Below the pieces are notes generated by a model. That model made no database searches. It was not told the origin of the DNA and saw only the letters and a list, made by a program, of their open reading frames with translations. Below are positions 51,003 to 60,416 of a DNA stretch of 64,000 bases, one piece after another (within the stretch, counting starts at the first letter, position 1; every line of letters starts with the position of its first letter). The position numbers were made by a program, and so were the translations under genes. The DNA is taken from contig CAYXLR010000004.1 of the NCBI GenBank assembly GCA_964466035.1, positions 60,631-124,630 of the forward strand. The letters run 5' to 3'. Origin of the DNA: JANQEA01 sp964466035 (lineage in GTDB: Bacteria > Bipolaricaulota > Bipolaricaulia > UBA7950 > UBA9294).

Positions 51003-52445
51003 TCAGGGATCCGGAACGAAGCCGAGCCCCTCGAGGACGTCGCGATCGGAGTACGGCACGAAGGCGTCTCCGACGATCTGATACCGTTCGTGCCCCTTCC
51101 CGGCGACCAGGACCACGTCGCCCGGCCTCGCCCGTTCGACGGCCCGGCCGATCGCCGCGGCGCGATCGACGATCCGCTCCCATCCTCCGCCGGTCGGGCG
51201 GAGGCCGGCCTCGATCTCTTCGGCGATCGCGTCGGGATCCTCGTGCTTCGGGTTGTCGGCGGTCAGGATCGTCCGATCGGCCAGACGGCCGGCGATCTCC
51301 CCCATGGTCGGGCGTTTGCCGCGATCGCTCCCTCCGGGGCAGCCGAAGACGAGGAGAAGCCGCCCCGCGAGCGGGCGGAGCGCCTCCAGGGACCGTCGGA
51401 GCGCGTCCGGGGTGTGCGCGAAATCGAGGACGCCGATCACCCCGTCCGTCCGCGAGAAGAACTGGGACCGCCCCTCGAGCTTCGGGGCGCTGCCGAGACG
51501 CTCGGCGACGGCGTCCAAGGGGACGCCGCGGATCAGTGCGACGGCCGAGGCGGCAAGCGCGTTCATCAGGTTGTGCCGCCCCGGGTGCGGCAGCTCGAGC
51601 CGGACGCTCCCGCCACGCCACGCGAGGGCGCAGCGCGCGCCGCGCGCCTCCCACGCCGGATCGAGCCCCCTCAGATCGGCGCTCTCCGTGAGGCCGTACC
51701 GCACGACGTCGGCCGCACAGCCGGCGAGCATCGATCCGCCGGCGGGATCGTCGGCGTTGATCACGGCGTCGGCGGTTTCCTTCAAGCGGTCGAACAGGAT
51801 CCGCTTCGCCCTCGCGTACGCCTTCATCGTGCCGTGAAGGTCGAGGTGGTCGCGGGTCAGGTTGGTGAACAGACCGACGTCGAAGTCGACCGCGTCGAGG
51901 CGACGCTGCTCCAGGCCGATCGAGGAGGCCTCGATCACCAGGCTCTCCGCGCCGCGCTCCCGTGCCTCGGCCGCGATCCGCTGGACGATCCGGCTCGACG
52001 GCGTCGTCACCGCCGGAAGGCCGCGGGCCTCGTTGGCCAGCGTGCCGATCAGGACGGACCGATCGCCTCCGAGCAGGTGCGCGATCCAGTGGCAGACGGT
52101 CGTCTTCCCGTTCGTCCCGGTCACCCCGACGGTGAACAACTCCTCGGTCGGCCGTCCGTGGAACGCGGCGCACAGCCGCGCGAGGACCGCCCGCGCGTCG
52201 TCCACCCGAAGGAGCGGGACCGGGATCGCGAGCTCGCGCTCCGAAACGACCGCCGCGGCCCCGCGATCGAGCGCGTCGCCGACGTAGTCGGCGCCGTCGT
52301 GCACCGCGCCGGGAATCGCGACGAACAGGGCGCCGGGGCGGACGTCGCGGGAGTCGTCGCAGACGTCGGTGAGGACGACCCGTTCCCAACCGGGCCGCGA
52401 AGCGGCGCCGATCGCGCCGGACAGCTCAGCGAGCGACGCGGCCAA
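51003..52445 (-). CDS. murE: UDP-MurNAc-dipeptide ligase MurE (third-residue adding), DNPK motif
   Basis: MurE adds the diamino acid to UDP-MurNAc-L-Ala-D-Glu. The 480-aa product has GVTGTNGKTTVCHW, VIEASSIGLEQRR, the carbamylated-lysine region MKAYARAKRILFD (K214) and DFAHTPDALRRSL. The amino-acid-selecting motif is DNPK (397-400) where meso-diaminopimelate enzymes have DNPR, so the incorporated residue (DAP, lysine or ornithine) cannot be assumed. The start overlaps the methyltransferase gene by 20 bp. Confidence 0.93.
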   Translation of the reverse strand: MAASLAELSGAIGAASRPGWERVVLTDVCDDSRDVRPGALFVAIPGAVHDGADYVGDALDRGAAAVVSERELAIPVPLLRVDDARAVLARLCAAFHGRPTEELFTVGVTGTNGKTTVCHWIAHLLGGDRSVLIGTLANEARGLPAVTTPSSRIVQRIAAEARERGAESLVIEASSIGLEQRRLDAVDFDVGLFTNLTRDHLDLHGTMKAYARAKRILFDRLKETADAVINADDPAGGSMLAGCAADVVRYGLTESADLRGLDPAWEARGARCALAWRGGSVRLELPHPGRHNLMNALAASAVALIRGVPLDAVAERLGSAPKLEGRSQFFSRTDGVIGVLDFAHTPDALRRSLEALRPLAGRLLLVFGCPGGSDRGKRPTMGEIAGRLADRTILTADNPKHEDPDAIAEEIEAGLRPTGGGWERIVDRAAAIGRAVERARPGDVVLVAGKGHERYQIVGDAFVPYSDRDVLEGLGFVPDP

Positions 52446-52968
52446 GATCCTCTCCCATCCGATAGACGTAGATCGGATGGCCGCCTCTCGCCTCCCCGAC
52501 GACGTCCGGCTGCCATCCCCACATCGGGTGGTAGTACGAGACGACCCGCGCCCCCGGCCTCAGCTGGCGTTGGAGGCGCTCCTGGAGCCGGAAGTTCGCC
52601 GTCGAAGAGAGAAAGAGGACGACCACGTCCGCGTCCGAAACGTCGGCCTCGTACATGTTCCCCCGCCTCACCCGCGCGCGACCGGCGACCCGAGCGAGCC
52701 GGATCCAGACGTTCGCCACGAGGACGCGGAACGGATCGATCTCGATCCCGGTCGCGCGCGCGCCGAACTCCTTCGCCGCGGCCACGACGATCCGCCCGTC
52801 ACCGCAGCCGAGGTCGACGACGTGCTCGCCCGGCTGGACCTCGGCGAGGAACAGGAACCGGCGGAGGGTGACCCGGTCGGTCGGCTGCCACAGGGCGTCG
52901 AGCGTCAGGTTCCACGCAATCCAGAGGACGGTGATCCCGCCGACGACGAGGCCGATCGTCCACGCCAT
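52426..52968 (-). CDS. Membrane-anchored SAM-dependent methyltransferase
   Basis: The 180-aa product has an N-terminal TM helix (about 3-22) and a class-I methyltransferase core with HVVDLGCGDGRIVVAAAKEFG (motif I) and VVLFLSSTANFRL in the position of motif IV. The substrate is unknown; similar TM-anchored enzymes modify protein lysines. It starts ATG 52968, one base after the stop of the preceding barrel-like gene, and overlaps murE by 20 bp. Confidence 0.8.
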   Translation of the reverse strand: MAWTIGLVVGGITVLWIAWNLTLDALWQPTDRVTLRRFLFLAEVQPGEHVVDLGCGDGRIVVAAAKEFGARATGIEIDPFRVLVANVWIRLARVAGRARVRRGNMYEADVSDADVVVLFLSSTANFRLQERLQRQLRPGARVVSYYHPMWGWQPDVVGEARGGHPIYVYRMGEDLGRVAR

Positions 52969-52969
52969 C

Positions 52970-53428
52970 TTAAAGCTCGACGAGCAGACCGCCCTCGAAC
53001 ACCGGTCCGGCGTGCCATCCGGTGCCCGCCCTGCGAACGACGTAGCGCGCCTGGAGGAACAGCCGCACGACGTTCGACGGCGCGACACGCAACCCCGCGA
53101 TCCCCTCGACGACCAGTCCGGTGGAGAACGGCGGCGGCGTCAGCGCGGCGCCGATCCCGAGCCCGACGAACGGGTCGAGCGGCGGGACGAGCCAGTGGGA
53201 CAGGAGATCCATCGTCACGAGCATCAGTCCGGCGATGTCCGTCGTCGCGAACCCGACCTGGGCGCGAAGGTCGATCGCTCCGTTGATCCGGGTCTCCGTC
53301 AGCGCGCTGAGGAGGATCAGGCCGGAGACTTCGTACCCGACGCCGAACCCGACCGTCACCGCGTGGAGGCCGACGCCGACCAGCCCCACTGTCAGGAGGA
53401 TCGCCACTGCGCCGGCTGTCCGCTTCAT
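52970..53428 (-). CDS. Secreted beta-rich protein of unknown function
   Basis: I do not recognise this 152-aa protein. It has a signal peptide (hydrophobic residues 7-23) and then glycine-rich alternating strands (VGLGIGAALTPPPFSTGLVV, VRLFLQARYVVRRAGTGWHAG) ending in GGLLVEL, resembling a small outer-membrane barrel. GGGAGAG precedes the ATG. It is the first gene of a minus-strand set with the methyltransferase and murE. Confidence 0.7.
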   Translation of the reverse strand: MKRTAGAVAILLTVGLVGVGLHAVTVGFGVGYEVSGLILLSALTETRINGAIDLRAQVGFATTDIAGLMLVTMDLLSHWLVPPLDPFVGLGIGAALTPPPFSTGLVVEGIAGLRVAPSNVVRLFLQARYVVRRAGTGWHAGPVFEGGLLVEL

Positions 53429-53466
53429 GGTCTCTCCCTCACGTTACGTTGCGCAGCGCGGGACGG

Positions 53467-55377
53467 CTAGATGTCGAGCGCCGTGATCTTGTCGCTGTTC
53501 TCCCAGATGAAGTCCCGCCGTTGCGCGACGTCGTTTCCCATCAGCGTCGAGAAGATCTCGTCGGCCTCGAGGGCATCCCGGATCTCGATCTTCTTCAGGA
53601 TCCGATCCTCGGGGTTCATCGTCGTTTCCCACAGCTCCTTCGGATTCATCTCCCCGAGCCCCTTGAACCGCTTCACCGCCAGGCTCCCACTGTGTTCCTC
53701 GCGATACGCCTCGAGCTCGCCGTCGGAGTGCAGGTAGACGGTCTTCTTTCCGTTTCGGATCTGATAGAGCGGCGGCTTCGCGATGTAGACGTACCCCTCC
53801 TCGATCAGCTTCGTCAGGTAGCGGAAGAAGAACGTCAGGATGAGCGTGCAGATGTGCGCGCCGTCGACGTCGGCGTCGGCCATGATGATCAGCTTGTGGT
53901 AGCGGAGCCGATCGAGCGAGAACTCCTCGCGGATCCCGGTCCCGACCGCGGTGATCATCGCCTTGATCTCCTCGTTGTCGAGGAGCTTCGTCAGGCGCGC
54001 CTTCTCCACGTTGAGGACCTTCCCGCGCAGCGGGAGGATCGCCTGGAAGTTCCGATCGCGGCCCTGCTTCGCGCTTCCGCCGGCCGAGTCCCCCTCGACG
54101 ATGAACAGCTCCGACGCCGCCGGATCGCGGTTGGAGCAATCGGCGAGCTTGCCCGGCAGCGCGGTCGCGGCGAGCGGCCCTTTTCTTCGCGCTATCTTCC
54201 GCGCCTTGGCCGCCGCGAGGCGCGCCCGACCGGCGCCGACGGACTTCTCGATGATCGTCCGCGCCACCTTCGGCTTCTTGCCGAAGAAGAGCGTCAGCTG
54301 CTCCTGGAGGACGCCGCCGACGAGGCTCGCCACTTCCGGATTGCCAAGCTTCGTCTTCGTCTGGCCCTCGAACTCGGGATTCTGGATCTTGATGGAGATG
54401 ATCGCGACGAGGCCCTCACGGATGTCCTCACCGCGGAGGTTCGGGTCGTTCTTCCGGAGGATCTTCTTGTCGCGCCCGTAGTCGTTCATGTACTTCGTCA
54501 GCGCGCTCTTGAACCCGGTGAGATGCGTTCCGCCGTCGATCGTGTTGATGTTGTTGGCGAACGCGTGGATCGATTCGTCGTACGACGCGGTCCACTGCAT
54601 CGCGATCTCGATCTCGACCCCCGACTCCTTCCCCTCGATGTAGATCGGCTTCGGGTGGAGCGGGTCCTTCTTCCCCGCCAGTTCGGCGACGAAGGAGGCG
54701 ATCCCGCCCTTGTTCTGGAACTTGCGCGTGACCCCCGCCGCCTCGTTGACGAGAACGATCGTCAGACCGCCGTTGAGGTACGACAGCTCGCGAAGCCGGT
54801 GCGACAGCTTCGGCATGTTGTAGTGGATCTCTTTGAAGATCTCCGAGTCGGGAAGGAACGTCGCCGTCGTGCCGGTCCGCTGGGTCTTCCCGACGACCTC
54901 CAGCTCGGTCAGCTTCTCCCCGCGCGCGAACTCCTGGCGGTGGACCTTCCCGTCACGGTGGACCTCGACGACCAGATGCTCGGAGAGGGCGTTGACGACG
55001 GAAACGCCGACGCCGTGCAGCCCGCCGCTGACGTGGTAGCTCTTGTTGTCGAACTTGCCGCCGGCGTGGAGGGTGGTCATCACCAACTCGACCGCGGGGA
55101 CGCCGTGCTCGGGGTGGATCCCGACCGGCATGCCGCGGCCGTCGTCGGTCACCGTCACCCGGTTGTCGGCGTGGATCGTGACCTCGATCTCGCTGCACGC
55201 CCCGACGAGGGCCTCATCGATGCTGTTGTCTACGACCTCCTCGATCAGATGCATCAGGCCGGCCTGCCCGGTGCTCCCGATGTACATCCCGGGGCGAAGG
55301 CGTACCGGCTCAAGATCTTCGAGGACCTTGATTTGGTCGGCCTCATAGGCCTGCGTTGGCTGCGCTTGCTTGGCCAT
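53467..55377 (-). CDS. gyrB: DNA gyrase subunit B
   Basis: GyrB supplies the ATPase of DNA gyrase. The 636-aa product has the GHKL motifs (VVDNSIDEAL, DDGRGMPVGIHPEHG, GGLHGVGVSVVNALS), the transducer, and the TOPRIM domain (ELFIVEGDSAGGSAKQGRDR, MADADVDGAHI) with a gyrase-type C-terminus ending DITALDI-like sequence. The ATG at 55377 follows GGTGGTGAG; an upstream frame extension overlaps the promoter. Confidence 0.97.
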   Translation of the reverse strand: MAKQAQPTQAYEADQIKVLEDLEPVRLRPGMYIGSTGQAGLMHLIEEVVDNSIDEALVGACSEIEVTIHADNRVTVTDDGRGMPVGIHPEHGVPAVELVMTTLHAGGKFDNKSYHVSGGLHGVGVSVVNALSEHLVVEVHRDGKVHRQEFARGEKLTELEVVGKTQRTGTTATFLPDSEIFKEIHYNMPKLSHRLRELSYLNGGLTIVLVNEAAGVTRKFQNKGGIASFVAELAGKKDPLHPKPIYIEGKESGVEIEIAMQWTASYDESIHAFANNINTIDGGTHLTGFKSALTKYMNDYGRDKKILRKNDPNLRGEDIREGLVAIISIKIQNPEFEGQTKTKLGNPEVASLVGGVLQEQLTLFFGKKPKVARTIIEKSVGAGRARLAAAKARKIARRKGPLAATALPGKLADCSNRDPAASELFIVEGDSAGGSAKQGRDRNFQAILPLRGKVLNVEKARLTKLLDNEEIKAMITAVGTGIREEFSLDRLRYHKLIIMADADVDGAHICTLILTFFFRYLTKLIEEGYVYIAKPPLYQIRNGKKTVYLHSDGELEAYREEHSGSLAVKRFKGLGEMNPKELWETTMNPEDRILKKIEIRDALEADEIFSTLMGNDVAQRRDFIWENSDKITALDI

Positions 55378-55393
55378 CTCACCACCCGCTCCG

Positions 55394-55422
55394 ATTGTAT
55401 CGAAACGCGGTTGGGATTTCAA
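55394..55422 (-). promoter_or_regulatory. gyrB promoter (TTGAAA-17-TACAAT)
   Basis: On the minus strand TTGAAA (55417-55422) and TACAAT (55394-55399) are 17 bp apart, 16 bases before the gyrB ATG. Confidence 0.65.
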
Positions 55423-55438
55423 TCGTAGGCGTTTCGAC

Positions 55439-55467
55439 TTGAGTCGGGCGACCCTTATCCGTAAGAT
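55439..55467 (+). promoter_or_regulatory. MFS transporter promoter (TTGAGT-17-TAAGAT)
   Basis: TTGAGT (55439-55444) and TAAGAT (55462-55467) are 17 bp apart, 49 bases before the MFS ATG. Confidence 0.5.
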
Positions 55468-55516
55468 TCATGAAACCCCATAGAAGACGATCCAGTCGTC
55501 TGTAGGCAGGCCGGGT

Positions 55517-56809
55517 ATGACGAAGGCAGGAGGCGAGCACAACGGGTTGACGAACCGCCGCCTCGTGCCGTTTCTCGCCGGATACGCGCTCGGGAACACG
55601 GGCGACATGTTCGCCCAGGTGGCCGTCCTCTGGACCGGGCTGTCCTTGTCCGGGCAGGCGATCTCGCTCGCGGCCCTGGGCGGTGCGTGGACCTTGGCCG
55701 GGGCCGTCACGAGCCTCTTCTCCGGTGCGATCGTCGATCGGTTCAATCGCCGGAGCCTCCTGATCTGGTTCCACGGCGCTCTGGCGGCGATCAGCCTCGC
55801 CCTCTTCGCCGTCGCCCGGACGGGGCACCTACAGATGTGGCACCTGTGGGCGTACCTCGTGGGGCAGGCGGTGTTCGCCAACCCCGCGGAGACGGCGTTC
55901 GACTCGATCCTCCCGGATCTGGTGCCCAAGAACCGGCTGGTGCGGATCAACGGGCTCCTCCAATCGTGGGGGATGAGCGACAACCTGATCGAGGCGGCCG
56001 TCGCCGGCGTCGTCCTCGGCGTCTGGGGACCGGCCCCGATCTTCCTGTTCAACGGGCTGATGTGCCTGTTCGCCTCCGCGGGCGCGCTGTTCGTTCCCAA
56101 AGCAGCCGGCATGGCGGCGCAGGCGTCGCACGAAACCGGCGGCTGGCAGCCGTGGAGCGATCTCAAGCTGACCCTGCGCTACGTGGTTCGGGAGCAGCTG
56201 CTGCGTCGAACCATCCTCCTCGGCGTCGTCACCAGCATGGTCTTCGGCTGCCTCTTCTTCATGCCTCCGCTCGTCTCGTCCGCCCTCGGCTGGGGATCGG
56301 AAGGCTACGGATTCCTGCAGAGCCTCACCCTCGGCGGCGTTCTGGCCGGAAGCCTGCTGGCCGCTTCCGTCGGAACGCGCTGGCCGAAGCTGAAGATGTG
56401 GGTCGGCGGCCACGTTCTGTACGGAGTCGGCTTCCTCGCGCTGGGGATCTTCCTCCACTGGGGATTCGCCCTCGCATCTTTGATTTCCTACGTCGTCTTC
56501 TTCCTGTTCGGGTTGGGCTGTACCGGCGGACGGGTCTACTACGCGTCGCTGTTCCAGCAGATGCTCCCGTCCGCGCACCGCGGGCGGGTCTTCGGGATCA
56601 GCGGGTTCATCGGCAGTGCGTTTCAGCCGCTGGCTCTCGCCGTCGCGATGCTGTTCGTCGACCGCTCCGGCGTCGGCCTCGTCCTGCTCGGACTCGGCGC
56701 GGTCACGCTGCTTCTCTCCGCCGTGCGGGTCGGGCTTCTCCCGATGCGGGAGGCCGACTGGGTCCTCTCCGCTCCCCCGGACGCCACCGACCCATCCGCC
56801 ACCGACTAG
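55517..56809 (+). CDS. MFS transporter (MFS_3/enterobactin-exporter-like)
   Basis: The 430-aa product has about 12 TM helices. The first loop carries LFSGAIVDRFNRRSLL (motif A-like) and the second half AHRGRVFGISGFIGSAFQPLA. This pattern fits the MFS_3 group of exporters of diverse small molecules, so the substrate is unknown. It converges on the racemase gene, overlapping by 4 bp. Confidence 0.88.
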   Translation: MTKAGGEHNGLTNRRLVPFLAGYALGNTGDMFAQVAVLWTGLSLSGQAISLAALGGAWTLAGAVTSLFSGAIVDRFNRRSLLIWFHGALAAISLALFAVARTGHLQMWHLWAYLVGQAVFANPAETAFDSILPDLVPKNRLVRINGLLQSWGMSDNLIEAAVAGVVLGVWGPAPIFLFNGLMCLFASAGALFVPKAAGMAAQASHETGGWQPWSDLKLTLRYVVREQLLRRTILLGVVTSMVFGCLFFMPPLVSSALGWGSEGYGFLQSLTLGGVLAGSLLAASVGTRWPKLKMWVGGHVLYGVGFLALGIFLHWGFALASLISYVVFFLFGLGCTGGRVYYASLFQQMLPSAHRGRVFGISGFIGSAFQPLALAVAMLFVDRSGVGLVLLGLGAVTLLLSAVRVGLLPMREADWVLSAPPDATDPSATD

Positions 56810-57495
56810 GCGAGCGCTGCCTCCAGCGCCGCGTCGGCGTGGAGGACCGTCGTATCGAGGACCGGGACCGCGAGATCGTCCGGTTCGACGAGCAGCGGAA
56901 GCTCGGTGCAACCGAGGATCACGGCGTCCGCGCCCGCCTCGACGAGGCGGTTCGCGATCCCGAGGAGCGACGTCTTCGCCGTGTCGACGGTCGCCCCGCG
57001 GCTGAGTTCCTCGAAGATGACCCGGTCGATCGCGTCCTGCTCCTCGGCCGTCGGCACGACCGTTTCGATCCCCCGCGCGGCCAGGCGGTCCGGGTAGAAC
57101 GCGCTCGACATCGTGATCCGCGTCCCGAGGAGCGCCGCCCGACGACAGCCGAGCTCGACCAGCCGGTCGGAGACGACGTCGAGGATCGAGATCAGGGGGA
57201 TCGGCACGGAGGCCGCGACCTCATCGAACACCCGGTGGAACGTGTTCGTCGCCATCAGGCCGACCTCGGCGCCGGCGGCGCTCAGCGCGCGCAACCCCTC
57301 GATCGCGCCGTCGGTCAACGCCCGCCAGCCCCCCGTCCGCATCCAGTCGATGTACCGCTGGAACGTCACCGAGTAGATGAGGATCTCGGGGTAGCCGTGG
57401 TCGCCGAACCGCCGCGTGTACTCCCGCGTGATCCGTTGATAGTACGTCACGGTCGACTCGGGCGACGTTCCGCCGAGGATCCCGATTCGCTTCAC
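56806..57495 (-). CDS. Aspartate/glutamate racemase family protein (YgeA-like)
   Basis: The 229-aa product starts MKRIGILGGTSPESTVTYYQ, the Asp/Glu racemase family opening. The first catalytic position is Thr83 (MATNTFH) and the second Cys196 (ILGCTELPLL), the same Thr/Cys pair as in E. coli YgeA, rather than the two cysteines of aspartate racemase. It probably racemises glutamate or aspartate asymmetrically, useful for D-Glu in peptidoglycan. The AOR gene ends 10 bp upstream of its start codon region. Confidence 0.88.
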   Translation of the reverse strand: MKRIGILGGTSPESTVTYYQRITREYTRRFGDHGYPEILIYSVTFQRYIDWMRTGGWRALTDGAIEGLRALSAAGAEVGLMATNTFHRVFDEVAASVPIPLISILDVVSDRLVELGCRRAALLGTRITMSSAFYPDRLAARGIETVVPTAEEQDAIDRVIFEELSRGATVDTAKTSLLGIANRLVEAGADAVILGCTELPLLVEPDDLAVPVLDTTVLHADAALEAALA

Positions 57496-57505
57496 CGACC
57501 GGCTC

Positions 57506-59653
57506 CTACTGCCGTCCTTGGACGACGGCCAGGACGTCCGGGAAGTCGATGCCCAGCTCGCGAAGCTTCTCGGCCGTCGGGATCCCGTTCTCGGTCCAGC
57601 CGCGACGCTTGTACACCGCGTCGATCAGCTGCTCGTACTGGTCCTCCCGATAGGCGCGCAACGCGGCGACCTTCTCCGCCGTCGTCATCCCGGTCGGATC
57701 GACCCCGACCTTCTCCTTGAGCTGACCGTCGTATCGATCGGCGCGGGATTCGTACTCCTCCTCGGTCACCGGCCCGACGGAGCGGTACGGGATCGCGTCG
57801 TGCTCGCGGGTGCCGAACCCCATACGTACCCCGAACACCCGTTGGAAGTTGTACACCCGCTCGGACTGAAGGACCAGATCCTCCGGTTCGACCTCGATCC
57901 CGGTCACCCCGGCGAACACGTCGCAGTAGTTCGCGACGTGCTCCGGCACCTTCGCTGGCTCGTCCGTCCGCGCGTTGTCGGCCGGCTCGATGTCGTTCCA
58001 CGGCAGCTTGCAGTGCCCGACCAGGCCGAACCAGGTCCGCCACATCGGGAAGTAGTGCAGCGCTTCCGCCTTGTCTTTAAACGTCGGGATCTGGTTGTTG
58101 ACCATGTCCATGAAGATCAGCCACGCCTCGTCGTGCTGCGGGCCCTTCAGGGCGAGGCCGTAGCCGCCCTGCATCGCGAGCGACTCCTTGGTGACGTACT
58201 CGGAGTACTCCAGCCCCTTCGCCTCCATCCCGATGTCCCGGAGGAACCCCGGATCGGCGCCGTACGCCTCGGCGAACCGGGCTTTCATGCGCCGGATCCC
58301 CTGTCCGACGACCACGCCGAACCCCTCGCCGCGCGCCATCTGGTGGAGGACCTCCAACGCCGCGTCCCCGTTGCCGAACCGCAGGTCGAGGCCTCCGGTC
58401 TTCTCCCGGTCGAGGACCCCGTTCTCGTAGCACTCCATCACGAACGCCAGCCCCGTGGTGAACGAGATCGTGTCGATCCCGTAGGTGTCGCAGTAGAAGT
58501 TCATCTCCAACACGAAGTTCGGGTCGTAGACGCCGAGGTTCGAGGAGCCGCCCGCCGTCTCGTACTCCGGCCCGTCGACGAGGACCTTCTGCCCCCGGTA
58601 CGGGCCAGTCCGCAGCTCAAAATCGTCGACCGCGTGGGAGCAGGACATCGTGCAGCCGAGCCAACACCCGTCCGGCATGTTCTGGGTGAACTCCTCCCGC
58701 CAGACCGACGACGAGATCCGACCGGCGTCCGGATGCGAGCCGAACTTGTAGTTGTGCGTCGGCAGCAGGTCGTACTCGTCCATGATCTCGACCAAGTGGG
58801 ACGTCCCCACATGTCGCATGTCGCACTGGCTCGCGTCGAGCTCGAGGATCTCCTTGTTGATCCGCTGCCCGGCGGCCTGCAGGCGGGCAAGGTCGGCCGG
58901 TCGGTTCGACAGGGCGGTCACCGGCGGGCTCTTGACCACGAGCGCGGCGATCCGCTTGTCTCGGAACACCGTCCCGATCCCGCCGCGGCCGGCCTGCTTG
59001 ATGCGGGGCGCCTTTCGCTTCAGGTCGAAGAAGCTGAAGTTCAGGCATCCCCAACGGCTGTTCTGGGCCGCGGCCCCGGTCGTGACCGTCGAGACCGCGG
59101 CCACGTCGCGCGGCGCGTCCGAGTCGGCGAACCTCTTCATCAGTTCCTCGGCCAGAACGTGCGAGTTGATGTCGGTCTCCGGGCACGACAGAAGCTGGAC
59201 GATCCCCTTCGTCCCATCGATGAACACGACGACGTTCCCGTCGCTCTTCCCCTGCAGCTCCAGCGCGTCCCACCCGGCGAACTTGAGGTACGGTCCGAAG
59301 TAGCCGCCGACGTTCGAATCGATCACGTTGTCGGTCAACGGCGACAGGCTGACGACGATCGACTTCCCGGACCCGGGGTACGCCGTCGTCCCCCCGACCG
59401 GCCCCGAGGAGATCACGATCTCGTTCTCCGGATCGTCCCATTTCGTGTTCTCGTCGACCGCGTTCCACAGCCGCCACAGCCCGAACCCTCGCCCGCCGAT
59501 GAAGATCTCCTTCATCCGGTCGGTCACAGGACGTACCTCGACGGCGCCCGTCCCCACGTTCACGTAGAGCGTCTGGCCCGTGTAGCCCCGATCGGCCGTC
59601 TTGGGCTCGTAGGTCATCTCCGCGATGGCTCGATATCCGGTCGGTGCCGACAT
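57506..59653 (-). CDS. Aldehyde ferredoxin oxidoreductase family protein
   Basis: The 715-aa product is a tungsten/molybdenum bis-pterin oxidoreductase. It has TGQTLYVNVGTGAVEV, GGRGFGLWRLW, SGPVGGTTAYPGSGKSIVVSLSPLT, AGRGGIGTVFRDKRIAALVV, and FCDTYGIDTIS. The cluster cysteines read C330-X3-C334-X3-C338, whereas the classical enzyme has C-X2-C-X3-C. GGAGGGA precedes ATG 59653. It would oxidise an aldehyde with ferredoxin, common in amino-acid-fermenting anaerobes. The substrate is not predictable. Confidence 0.92.
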   Translation of the reverse strand: MSAPTGYRAIAEMTYEPKTADRGYTGQTLYVNVGTGAVEVRPVTDRMKEIFIGGRGFGLWRLWNAVDENTKWDDPENEIVISSGPVGGTTAYPGSGKSIVVSLSPLTDNVIDSNVGGYFGPYLKFAGWDALELQGKSDGNVVVFIDGTKGIVQLLSCPETDINSHVLAEELMKRFADSDAPRDVAAVSTVTTGAAAQNSRWGCLNFSFFDLKRKAPRIKQAGRGGIGTVFRDKRIAALVVKSPPVTALSNRPADLARLQAAGQRINKEILELDASQCDMRHVGTSHLVEIMDEYDLLPTHNYKFGSHPDAGRISSSVWREEFTQNMPDGCWLGCTMSCSHAVDDFELRTGPYRGQKVLVDGPEYETAGGSSNLGVYDPNFVLEMNFYCDTYGIDTISFTTGLAFVMECYENGVLDREKTGGLDLRFGNGDAALEVLHQMARGEGFGVVVGQGIRRMKARFAEAYGADPGFLRDIGMEAKGLEYSEYVTKESLAMQGGYGLALKGPQHDEAWLIFMDMVNNQIPTFKDKAEALHYFPMWRTWFGLVGHCKLPWNDIEPADNARTDEPAKVPEHVANYCDVFAGVTGIEVEPEDLVLQSERVYNFQRVFGVRMGFGTREHDAIPYRSVGPVTEEEYESRADRYDGQLKEKVGVDPTGMTTAEKVAALRAYREDQYEQLIDAVYKRRGWTENGIPTAEKLRELGIDFPDVLAVVQGRQ

Positions 59654-59785
59654 CCGTCCCTCCTCGCGCGCTCCGCGACGGGACATCCCCGTCCTCCTCG
59701 TCCCGAGGCGAGAGTGTAGGAATTCGACTCGCGTTCCTCAAGCGTAAGCAGCGCGCTGCTTTTCGCGATGCCCGGTTCCGCCCTG

Positions 59786-59814
59786 TTGCCGGGCGGGGAA
59801 GCGTCACCTATCCT
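59786..59814 (+). promoter_or_regulatory. folE promoter (TTGCCG-17-TATCCT)
   Basis: TTGCCG (59786-59791) and TATCCT (59809-59814) are 17 bp apart, 22 bases before the folE ATG. It matches the nth promoter's -10 exactly. Confidence 0.55.
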
Positions 59815-59836
59815 TGGTCCAGGGGAGGGATGCACG

Positions 59837-60394
59837 ATGGATCGAGACCGAATCGAACGCGGGATGCAAGAGATCCTCGAGGGGATCGGGGCGGACCGCC
59901 TCAACCCGGAGGTTCTCGACAACACGCCGCGGCGCGTCGCCGCGATGTACGCCGAGTTCTTCGAGAAGCTCGACCAGGACCCCGAAGACGTCCTCGAGGT
60001 CCTCTACCAGGAGCCGTACGAGGAGATGATCGTGCTCAAGGACGTCCCGTTCTTCTCGATCTGCGAGCATCACTTCCTGCCGTTCGTGGGGACGTCCGAC
60101 ATCGTGTACATCCCGAAAAACGGCCGGATCGTCGGGGCGAGCAAGCTCGCCCGTGCCGTCGACGTCGCCGCGTCCCGCCCGCAGCTCCAGGAACGCCTCA
60201 CGACGCAGGTCGCCGATGCGCTCGTGAAGAGGATCGACCCGCTCGGCGTCCTCGTCCGCATCGAGGCGACGCATCTGTGTATGACGCTTCGCGGCGTCAA
60301 GAAGCCGGGCACGAAGATGGTCACCTCGGCGATCCGCGGGAGCTTCTACGCCGATCCGGCGCAACGAGAAGAGGCGTACGCCCTCATCGCCTGA
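59837..60394 (+). CDS. folE: GTP cyclohydrolase I
   Basis: FolE converts GTP to 7,8-dihydroneopterin triphosphate for folate. The 185-aa product has the zinc site in FFSICEHHFLPFVG (Cys, His) and ATHLCMTLRGVKKPGT (Cys), and the GRIVGASKLARAVDV loop. AGGGGAGGG precedes ATG 59837. It is monocistronic. Confidence 0.96.
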   Translation: MDRDRIERGMQEILEGIGADRLNPEVLDNTPRRVAAMYAEFFEKLDQDPEDVLEVLYQEPYEEMIVLKDVPFFSICEHHFLPFVGTSDIVYIPKNGRIVGASKLARAVDVAASRPQLQERLTTQVADALVKRIDPLGVLVRIEATHLCMTLRGVKKPGTKMVTSAIRGSFYADPAQREEAYALIA

Positions 60395-60416
60395 CCCGCA
60401 AACGTCAAGAGCATTT

